DNA from: Candidatus Scatomorpha stercoravium
GTDB taxonomy: Bacteria; Bacillota; Clostridia; Oscillospirales; Oscillospiraceae
DNA length: 7,101 bases
Assembly (NCBI GenBank): GCA_018716005.1
Contig: DVKN01000002.1
Location: forward strand, 1 to 7,101
Direction: 5' to 3'
Shown piece after piece: positions 1-4,985 of the stretch. The notes beneath the pieces were generated by a model. The model did not search any database. It worked only from the letters and a program-made list of their open reading frames with translations, and was not told where the DNA came from. Numbering within the stretch: position 1 is the stretch's first letter; every line of letters starts with the position of its first letter. A program made the translations under genes and the position numbers.

Positions 1-180
1 GACGACGAGCGCCCTCTCGTGGACGAGTACGAGACGGCCTATAACGGCGCGCAGAAGATGATAGAGGAGAACAGCTACAACAGCGAGGTGCTCGAGTTCA
101 TGCGCAGCACTTACAACAAGTTCCCCACCAGGGAGCTGGCCGAATTCGCCGGCGTAAACCCGCCGGAGACCTTTAACTGA
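1..180 (+). CDS. lemA: LemA family protein, C-terminal fragment (5' end outside window)
   Basis: Frame 1 is open from the first base to the TGA at 178-180 and gives 59 residues. The visible part reads like the last helix and tail of LemA proteins: a YNGAQ stretch, then YNSEVLEFMRSTYNKFP, followed by a short A-x-x-x-G-V-x-x-x-x-x-F end. LemA proteins are usually about 180-200 residues with one N-terminal membrane anchor and a long helical bundle, so roughly the last third is seen here. Their biochemical role is not settled. The next gene begins 1 nt after this stop and encodes a TPM-domain protein, a frequent partner of LemA, which strengthens the call. The N-terminal anchor cannot be checked in this window. 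Confidence 0.75.
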   Translation, partial: DDERPLVDEYETAYNGAQKMIEENSYNSEVLEFMRSTYNKFPTRELAEFAGVNPPETFN

Positions 181-181
181 T

Positions 182-1099
182 ATGAAACGTATTCTTTCCA
201 TCATAATCGCGCTCGCCTGCTGCCTCGCCCTGCCCGTCTCGGCGCTGGCGGCGGACGAGGTCATCGAGCCGGGGCCGGACTTCTATGTCACGGACAACGC
301 CGGCACGCTCTCCGAGAGCACGAAGGAGCTCATCCTGAACGCCTCCGGCCCCCTCGAGCAGTACTGCGACGGCGCTCAGATCTGCGTCGTTACGATAAAC
401 TACCTGCCTCAGGGCATGGACTCGGAGCAGTACGCCTGGCTCCTCATGAACTCCTGGGGCGTCGGCAGCGCGGAAGAGAACAACGGTATGCTGCTCCTGC
501 ACGTCGTAATGGAGGACCGCGGCTGGCTCGCGCTCGGCGCGGGGCTCACGAGCCGCATCTCCACGGACGACGTGAACGAGCTGCTCGACGAGTACTTCTG
601 GCCCCTCTCCGACGCCGGGGAATACGACGAGGCCGTGGCGGCGCTCTTCCCGCGCCTCATAAACATCTATGAGGGCATCTACGGCGTCGAGCTCTACGGC
701 GGCAGCGCCCAGGCGGGGCAGGATTCCGGCCAGGGCGGCTCCTACTACGACGAGGGCTATTACGACCCCTATTACCGCCCGCGCAGCCCCTTTAAGAGCA
801 TCGCGACTATAATCATCGTCATACTCGTGCTCGCCGTGCTCTGCGGCGGCATAGGCGGCGGCTATTACCGCAGGAGGCGCTACGGCGTGCCCATGTTCTT
901 CTTCTGCGGCGGGCCGCGCGGCCCGAGGCCGCCGAGAGGCCCCCGGCCCCCGCACGGGCCCGGCCCGCGCCCGCCCTTCGGAGGCGGCGGTGGCGGCTTC
1001 CGAGGCGGCGGCTTTGGCGGCGGAGGCTTCGGAGGAGGCTTCCGCGGCGGCGGATTCGGCGGAGGCGGCCACGCCGGCGGCGGAGGCGGACGGCGCTGA
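182..1099 (+). CDS. TPM-domain (YgcG-like) secreted, membrane-anchored protein with Gly-rich tail
   Basis: The 305-residue product starts with a signal peptide (KR at 2-3, hydrophobic core about 4-19, ALA-A near 21-24, likely cleavage before D25). A TPM domain follows at about 33-165, with the typical opening FYVTDNAGTLS (34-44), a QICVVTI strand (66-72), an NSWGVGSAEENNGMLLL block (90-106) and an LALGAGL strand (116-122). Next come a Tyr/Gly-rich linker (172-199), a transmembrane helix at about 206-223, basic RRRR at 230-233, a Pro/Arg/Gly stretch (243-266) and a nearly pure Gly/Phe/Arg tail (267-305). The order signal peptide, TPM, membrane helix, Gly-rich tail is classic for this family. 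TPM domains have been linked to phosphatase activity and photosystem repair in plants, but the role of bacterial members is unclear. The start is 1 nt after the lemA stop; GGAG at 165-168 is a distant ribosome site, so translation is probably coupled to lemA. The domain should lie outside the membrane and the tail in the cytoplasm. Confidence 0.88.
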   Translation: MKRILSIIIALACCLALPVSALAADEVIEPGPDFYVTDNAGTLSESTKELILNASGPLEQYCDGAQICVVTINYLPQGMDSEQYAWLLMNSWGVGSAEENNGMLLLHVVMEDRGWLALGAGLTSRISTDDVNELLDEYFWPLSDAGEYDEAVAALFPRLINIYEGIYGVELYGGSAQAGQDSGQGGSYYDEGYYDPYYRPRSPFKSIATIIIVILVLAVLCGGIGGGYYRRRRYGVPMFFFCGGPRGPRPPRGPRPPHGPGPRPPFGGGGGGFRGGGFGGGGFGGGFRGGGFGGGGHAGGGGGRR

Positions 1100-1111
1100 A
1101 ACGGTAAAAAT

Positions 1112-1139
1112 AAAGCGCCCTCGGTTGAGGGCGCTTTTT
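1112..1139. terminator. Bidirectional intrinsic terminator between convergent genes
   Basis: An 11-bp perfect stem (AAAGCGCCCTC at 1112-1122, GAGGGCGCTTT at 1127-1137) closes a GGTT loop. On the plus strand it runs into TTTTT (1135-1139) and ends the lemA/TPM transcript. On the minus strand the same stem is followed by TTTATTTTT and can end the operon that finishes with csoR at 1153. It lies 12 nt after the TPM stop and 13 nt beyond the csoR stop. Confidence 0.93.
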
Positions 1140-1152
1140 CCATGCCTTTTTA

Positions 1153-1425
1153 TCAGTAGTTAGCGAAGCGCTCGACGGCCTTCGTGAAGCTCTCGATGGT
1201 CTTGTCGGCGTCGCCGTTCTCTATGCCGTCGCGTACGCAGTGCTTTATGTGCCCCTCGAGCACGACCTGCCCGGCCTTGTGGAGGGCGCTTTTCGCGGCG
1301 TTTATCTGCGCGAGCACGTCCTCGCAGGGGACGTCCTCGTCTATCATGCGGTCTATGGCCTGCACCTGGCCGATAATGCGCTTGAGGCGGCGGTGGAGGT
1401 TCTCGGAATCCATGCACTGTCTCAT
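1153..1425 (-). CDS. csoR: CsoR-family (DUF156) metal-sensing transcriptional repressor
   Basis: The 90-residue product is the normal length for the all-helical CsoR/RcnR/FrmR/CstR family. The hallmark LxRIxGQVxxIxRMI block is at 14-28 and PCEDVLxQIxAxKSALxKAG is at 33-52. The ligand positions Cys34, His59 and Cys63 have the same spacing (25 and 4) as Cys36/His61/Cys65 of Mycobacterium tuberculosis CsoR. His59 argues against the persulfide sensor CstR, and Cys63 argues against RcnR/FrmR, which have other residues there. Cu(I) is therefore the first guess; an InrS-like nickel role cannot be excluded. Family members are tetramers that leave DNA on metal binding. AGGAGG (1432-1437, minus strand) supports the chosen start; Met5 is a less likely alternative. 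It is the last gene of the DUF1538/PII operon, with a 1-nt gap after the PII stop. Its probable target is the palindrome before the P-type ATPase. Confidence 0.92.
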   Translation of the reverse strand: MRQCMDSENLHRRLKRIIGQVQAIDRMIDEDVPCEDVLAQINAAKSALHKAGQVVLEGHIKHCVRDGIENGDADKTIESFTKAVERFANY

Positions 1426-1426
1426 G

Positions 1427-2107
1427 TCAGTCCTCCTTTTCCTCGTCGAAGGCCCTCAGGCCCGCCACGGCGGAGAGGGGCAGGGAGAAGGTTACCGCGC
1501 CGGCCGGGGTGCCGGGGCCGCATTCGGCGGTAATGGCGCGCATAATTGCGGCCTTCTCGGCGCTGCGGGCGACTATCATGATGAGCTCCTTCTCGTCCGC
1601 GAGGGAGACGCCGAGGAACTTCTCGCTGAGCTTGCCGCCCGTGCCCTTCGCGTGGAGGACGGTGCCGCCGGCGGCTCCCGCGGAGCGCGCGGCGTCCATC
1701 ACCGGGTCGGTGTGGCCCTCGTTGATGACGGCGATTATGAGCTCGTGGTCGAATTTCAGTTCTGGCGCGCCGCCGTCCATCGCGGCGCCGCCGGTGATAT
1801 AGGCCAAGGTTCGTGCACCTCCTGCGGATTTAATGGGTATTGCCATCATGATGCCGTTGCCGGGTACGTCTATGAAGAGCCGGCGCTTCGCGGAGCGGAT
1901 AATCTGGCGCGTCTGCTCCCCGCCGGCGAAGGTTACGAGCAGCGATTTCTCCTTCGCCTCGAGGCCGTAGAGGTCGAGCGCCTCGCTAGTCGCCGTGCCG
2001 CGGGCCAGCATGGTCAGCACGAGCGGCGACTTGTGGCTGTCCAGGAGCGCCGACATATCCGGCGCGCGGTCGCGGTCGACGATGGCCGCTATCATATTAA
2101 GTACCAT
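1427..2107 (-). CDS. Double-domain PII-like (P-II family) regulatory protein
   Basis: The 226-residue product is about twice the length of a classical PII protein (about 112) and looks like two ferredoxin-like PII domains in tandem. Half one (about 1-105) has MIAAIVD, LARGTATSEALDLYGLEAKE (34-53), SLLVTFAG and a PGNG-IMMAIPIKSAGG end (82-97). Half two (about 120-216) has LIIAVINEGHTDPVMDAARS (123-142), the matching AKGTGGKLSEKFLGVSLADE (153-172), LIMIVARS and PAGAVTFSLPLS (201-212). The AxGT and LG/YG anchors align between halves. The classical T-loop uridylylation tyrosine motif is not evident, so it is not a plain GlnB/GlnK. PII proteins usually bind adenine nucleotides or 2-oxoglutarate and act on a membrane transporter or enzyme. 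Its start overlaps the stop of the upstream DUF1538 gene (TGATG) with GGGAGG at 2115-2120, so the two are translationally coupled. The DUF1538 membrane protein is the obvious partner, by inference. Confidence 0.82.
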   Translation of the reverse strand: MVLNMIAAIVDRDRAPDMSALLDSHKSPLVLTMLARGTATSEALDLYGLEAKEKSLLVTFAGGEQTRQIIRSAKRRLFIDVPGNGIMMAIPIKSAGGARTLAYITGGAAMDGGAPELKFDHELIIAVINEGHTDPVMDAARSAGAAGGTVLHAKGTGGKLSEKFLGVSLADEKELIMIVARSAEKAAIMRAITAECGPGTPAGAVTFSLPLSAVAGLRAFDEEKED

Positions 2108-3645
2108 CAGACCGCCTCCCAGAGTTCGATTATGTCCTCGCCGGCGGCGTCGATGGCCTCGGCGACGGCGGCTTCGCGCTCGGCGATGCCCGCGGAGCGC
2201 AGCTTGTATATGACGCCCATTATCTGCACGGTAATGAGCGGGGTCATGGCGACCATGGCCACGAGCCCGAAGGCGTCGGTCATCACGTTCCCGCCGACCG
2301 CCTCGCTCGCGCCCATGGCGAGCGGGAGCATGAAGGTTGCGGTCATCGGGCCGGAGGCGACGCCGCCGGAGTCGAAGGCGATGGCCGTGAACATCTTCGG
2401 CACGAAGAAGCTCAGCGCGAGGGCCAGGATATAGCCCGGCGCGAGGAACCAGAGTATGTTCACCCCGGTCAGCACCCTGAGCATGGCGAGCCCGTTCGCC
2501 GCAGCGATGGCGGCCGAGAGGCTGAAGCCCATCGCCCTCTCGCTGACGGCGCCGGCGCTCATCTCCTCGACCTGCTTATTCAGGACGTGGACGGCGGGCT
2601 CGGCGCGGATAATGAACCAGCCCATCAGCATCGCGACCGGCACGAGCAGCCAGCGCCAGGCGCCCGCCGCAATCTCGCTGCCGAGCAGCGTGCCGAGGGA
2701 GGAGAAGCCGACGTTGACGCCCGTGAGGAAGAGCACGAGGCCCACATAGGTGTAGGCTATGCCTATGACTATTTTCAGGAAGGGCAGGCGCCTCAGCTTC
2801 AGCGAGACGGCCTGGAAGACGAAGAAGATGAGCACTATCGGCGCGAGGGCCATCGCGACCTCCAGCATATAGTGCGGGATGGCGGCGATATAGCTCTGCC
2901 CCAGCTCCACGGTGTCCGCCCAGGATATGACGGACTGCGCGCCGACGTCCGCGGCCTCGCCGCTGTATACGAAGCCGAGTATCAGCACCGCGATTATGGG
3001 GCCTATGGAGCAGAGGCCGACGAGGCCGAAGGAGTCGCTCTCCGCGTTCTTATCCGAGCGTATGGAGGCGACGCCGACGCCGAGGGCCATGATGAAGGGC
3101 ACGGTCATCGGCCCCGTCGTGACCCCGCCGGAATCGAAAGCGACGGAGAGGAAGTCCGGGTCGGAGAAGGCTGCCACGGCGAAAACGACGGCGTAGAAGC
3201 CTATGAGCAGCCACTTCAAATCCACCGCGAGCAGGATGCGCAGCATGCTGACGACGAGGAAGAAGCCCACGCCGACGCTGACGGTGAGCATAAGCACCCA
3301 GGTGTTAATGTGCGGCACATTGTTCGCGAGCACCTGCAAATCCGGCTCCGCCACGGTTATGGCGACGCCGAGGATGAAGCTGAGCACGACGATAAGCCCC
3401 AGCCTGCGCGACTTCGTCATGCGCGAGCCGAGGTAGTTGCCTATGGGCGTCATGCTCGCCTCCGTGCCGAGCGTAAAGAGGCCCATGCCAGCTATCAGCA
3501 GCAGCACCGCAATGACGAAGGCCAGCATGAGGTCCGTGCTCACCGGCACGAAAAAGAGGCACAGAAGCGCCACTATGAGCGCGATCGGCGCGACAGACGC
3601 CACCGACTCGCGCAGTTTTTCCGCTAAAACAGTCTTGACCCGCAT
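2107..3645 (-). CDS. Tandem DUF1538 integral membrane protein, putative transporter
   Basis: The 512-residue, strongly hydrophobic protein consists of two related halves of about 250 residues. Each half carries the same signatures: AEPxxxVL (AEPDLQVL from 99; AEPAVHVL from 348) and a near-identical AFDSGGV[TA][TS]GPMT (169-181 and 423-435), followed by an [SD][AS]FGLVxxxxxxP segment (205-216 and 457-469). About 12 or more membrane helices are visible, for example 18-34, 38-58, 82-98, 117-139, 145-160, 208-227, 262-281, 293-310, 331-346, 396-415 and 460-479. The family has no established substrate known to me; a duplicated polytopic protein with conserved Asp/Ser/Gly-rich motifs suggests a transporter or channel. 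The start is preceded by AAAGGGG 5 nt upstream and by a consensus promoter. It is the first gene of the operon, directly coupled to the PII-like gene, which probably regulates it. The last residues (about 480-512) form a cytosolic acidic tail. Confidence 0.88.
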   Translation of the reverse strand: MRVKTVLAEKLRESVASVAPIALIVALLCLFFVPVSTDLMLAFVIAVLLLIAGMGLFTLGTEASMTPIGNYLGSRMTKSRRLGLIVVLSFILGVAITVAEPDLQVLANNVPHINTWVLMLTVSVGVGFFLVVSMLRILLAVDLKWLLIGFYAVVFAVAAFSDPDFLSVAFDSGGVTTGPMTVPFIMALGVGVASIRSDKNAESDSFGLVGLCSIGPIIAVLILGFVYSGEAADVGAQSVISWADTVELGQSYIAAIPHYMLEVAMALAPIVLIFFVFQAVSLKLRRLPFLKIVIGIAYTYVGLVLFLTGVNVGFSSLGTLLGSEIAAGAWRWLLVPVAMLMGWFIIRAEPAVHVLNKQVEEMSAGAVSERAMGFSLSAAIAAANGLAMLRVLTGVNILWFLAPGYILALALSFFVPKMFTAIAFDSGGVASGPMTATFMLPLAMGASEAVGGNVMTDAFGLVAMVAMTPLITVQIMGVIYKLRSAGIAEREAAVAEAIDAAGEDIIELWEAV

Positions 3646-3682
3646 GAATTACCCCTTTTGCATCGTTTTATTACTACGTTAA

Positions 3683-3711
3683 ATTATAAAGAAATTTCCT
3701 CCCCGCGTCAA
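3683..3711 (-). promoter_or_regulatory. Sigma-A promoter of the DUF1538-PII-csoR operon
   Basis: On the minus strand TTGACG (3711-3706) and a perfect TATAAT (3688-3683) are separated by exactly 17 nt. The expected transcription start near 3676 gives a leader of about 31 nt before the ATG at 3645, with the AAAGGGG ribosome site in between. The spacer holds the 8-bp palindrome GAAATTTC (3691-3698). No ATACC/GGTAT palindrome like the one before the ATPase is seen here. Confidence 0.85.
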
Positions 3712-3719
3712 GGTGCGGC

Positions 3720-3748
3720 TTGTGAACGTTTAGTAAATCTGCTATCAT
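3720..3748 (+). promoter_or_regulatory. Sigma-A promoter of alaX
   Basis: TTGTGA (3720-3725) and TATCAT (3743-3748) are 17 nt apart. A start near 3755 leaves a very short leader before the ATG at 3768, with the ribosome site GAGGTGA at 3757-3763. The promoter is back-to-back with the DUF1538 operon promoter; only 8 nt separate the two -35 boxes, so the two may compete. Confidence 0.75.
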
Positions 3749-3767
3749 TGTATTTTGAGGTGAGATT

Positions 3768-4922
3768 ATGACCGAAAAGCTCTATTACCGCGACGGCGAA
3801 TGCCGTGAATTCACCGCGCGCGTGCTCTCCTGCTCGGAGCGCGGCGGCGCGTGGGAGGCCGTGCTCGACCGCAGCGCCGTTTTCCCCGGCGGCGGGGGCC
3901 AGGAGGCCGACTCCGGCACGGTCGCCGGCATGGATATACTCTCCGTGCGCGAGGAGGACGAGACCATATACTTCACCCTCCCCGCCCCGCTCGAGCCGGG
4001 CGCGGAGGTCTCCTGCTCCGTGGACTGGGCGGCGCGCTTCCCGCGTATGCAGGGCCACTCGGGCGAGCACATCTTCTCCGGCACCGTCCACCGCCTCTTC
4101 GACGGCGAGAACGTGGGCTTCCACATGGGCGCGGAGGACATGACGCTCGACTTCTCCGTCGAGCTCTCGGCCGAGGACATAGCGCGCTGCGAGCTGGAGG
4201 CGAACCGCGCCGTCTGGGCGGATATCGAGATAAAGAGCCTGCTCCCCTCCCCCGCCGAGCTCGATTCGATGGAATTCCGCAGCAAGAAGGAGCTCGCCGG
4301 GCGCGTGCGCATAGTCGAGATCCCCGGCGTGGATATGTGCGCCTGCTGCGCGCCGCATCTCCGCCGCACGGGCGAAATCGGGCTCATAAAGGTGCTCGAC
4401 TCGATGCGCCACCGCGGCGGGACGCGGCTCACGCTCGTCTGCGGCGAGCGGGCGTACTCCGACTACGCCGCGCTCCACGCCGTCAACGCCGGCATCTCCG
4501 CCGCGCTCTCGGCGAAGCGCCTCGAGACGGGCGACGCCGTCGCGCGCGTACTGCGCGAGGCCGACGAAAGGCACGCCGAAATAACCCGGCTGCGCCGCGA
4601 AATCCTCGCGCTCAAATCCGCCGCCATCCCCGAGACCGAGGGGAACCTCTGCCTCTTCGAGCCGTATATGGACGCCGTCACGCTCCGCGAGCTCGTGAAC
4701 GCGGGCGTGGAGAAGTGCTCGGGAATATGCGCGGCCTTCTCCGGCGCGGAGGGGGACTACCGCTACATAATCGGCAGCCGCACGGCGGACCTCCGCGCCC
4801 TCTCGCGCGAGATAAACGCAGCCATAAACGGCCGCGGCGGCGGCTCCCCCGTCATGATACAGGGCACGAGCCGCGCGAGCCGCGCCGAAATCGAGGCGTA
4901 TTTCGCCGCCCGGGGGGATTGA
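3768..4922 (+). CDS. alaX: Alanyl-tRNA editing protein, AlaX family with DHHA1-like C-terminus
   Basis: The 384-residue protein acts in trans to hydrolyse mischarged Ser- or Gly-tRNA(Ala), judging by family. The N-terminal part (about 1-90) has the FPGGGGQEADSG block (39-50) shared with the editing region of alanyl-tRNA synthetase. The zinc site is HxxxH at 97-101 (HSGEH) plus Cys193 and His197 in CACCAPH (191-197), which stands in for the usual CGGTH; TGEIG (201-205) follows. A charged helical stretch (about 255-285) probably forms a coiled coil. The end resembles a DHHA1 domain, with GGGSPVMIQGTS (357-368) taking the place of the glycine-rich motif of AlaRS. Length and domain order fit the long (AlaX-L type) group; no aminoacylation domain is present. 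The start has GAGGTGA just upstream and its own promoter. No functional link to the metal genes on either side is apparent; it may share some read-through with the ATPase. Confidence 0.9.
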   Translation: MTEKLYYRDGECREFTARVLSCSERGGAWEAVLDRSAVFPGGGGQEADSGTVAGMDILSVREEDETIYFTLPAPLEPGAEVSCSVDWAARFPRMQGHSGEHIFSGTVHRLFDGENVGFHMGAEDMTLDFSVELSAEDIARCELEANRAVWADIEIKSLLPSPAELDSMEFRSKKELAGRVRIVEIPGVDMCACCAPHLRRTGEIGLIKVLDSMRHRGGTRLTLVCGERAYSDYAALHAVNAGISAALSAKRLETGDAVARVLREADERHAEITRLRREILALKSAAIPETEGNLCLFEPYMDAVTLRELVNAGVEKCSGICAAFSGAEGDYRYIIGSRTADLRALSREINAAINGRGGGSPVMIQGTSRASRAEIEAYFAARGD

Positions 4923-4947
4923 CAGGGCTTACGCTCTCTGCTATCAT
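4919..4947 (+). promoter_or_regulatory. Sigma-A promoter of the P-type ATPase, overlapping the alaX stop
   Basis: A perfect TTGACA -35 box (4919-4924) and a TATCAT -10 box (4942-4947) are 17 nt apart. The -35 box contains the TGA stop codon of alaX (4920-4922). Predicted transcription start is near 4954, inside the adjacent palindrome, about 32 nt before the ATG. Confidence 0.87.
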
Positions 4948-4972
4948 ATACCCATACCCCTATAGGTATATG
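4945..4972. promoter_or_regulatory. Palindromic operator, probable CsoR box
   Basis: Perfect 8-bp arms CATATACC (4945-4952) and GGTATATG (4965-4972) flank a 12-nt centre with a C-tract. A nested version, ATACC (4954-4958) with GGTAT (4965-4969), shares the right arm, because ATACCC is directly repeated at 4948-4959. Sites with A/T-flanked C and G tracts of the TACCC...GGGTA kind are typical for CsoR-type repressors. The site covers half of the -10 box, the expected start point and reaches the ribosome site, which is ideal for repression. That the csoR gene at 1153-1425 encodes its reader is inference. Confidence 0.8.
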
Positions 4973-4978
4973 AGGTGG
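4972..4978 (+). promoter_or_regulatory. Ribosome binding site of the ATPase
   Basis: GAGGTGG lies 7 nt before the ATG at 4986 and decides the start in favour of Met1 over the internal Met21. Its first base is also the last base of the operator palindrome. Confidence 0.85.
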
Positions 4979-4985
4979 ATAAAAC

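Noticed and set aside
173..1072. Long open frame on the minus strand opposite the TPM gene
   Set aside because: It is antisense to a gene with signal peptide and recognisable domain; its Ala/Arg/Val/Glu-rich composition is that of a GC-rich shadow frame.
880..1143. Proline-rich minus-strand frame
   Set aside because: It is the complement of the Gly-codon repeat of the TPM tail and runs through the terminator; no ribosome site or homologue pattern is visible.
1153..1425. Reading the repressor as CstR, RcnR or FrmR
   Set aside because: Cys34-His59-Cys63 spacing matches CsoR; CstR lacks the His and RcnR/FrmR differ at the third ligand. InrS-like nickel sensing is not fully excluded.
2587..3627. 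346-codon plus-strand frame opposite the DUF1538 gene
   Set aside because: His/Asp/Arg/Glu-rich shadow composition, no membrane or domain logic; the opposite strand has promoter, RBS and duplicated motifs.
3691..3698. GAAATTTC palindrome in the DUF1538 operon promoter as an operator
   Set aside because: Only 8 bp, in an A/T-rich promoter spacer where such short palindromes arise by chance.
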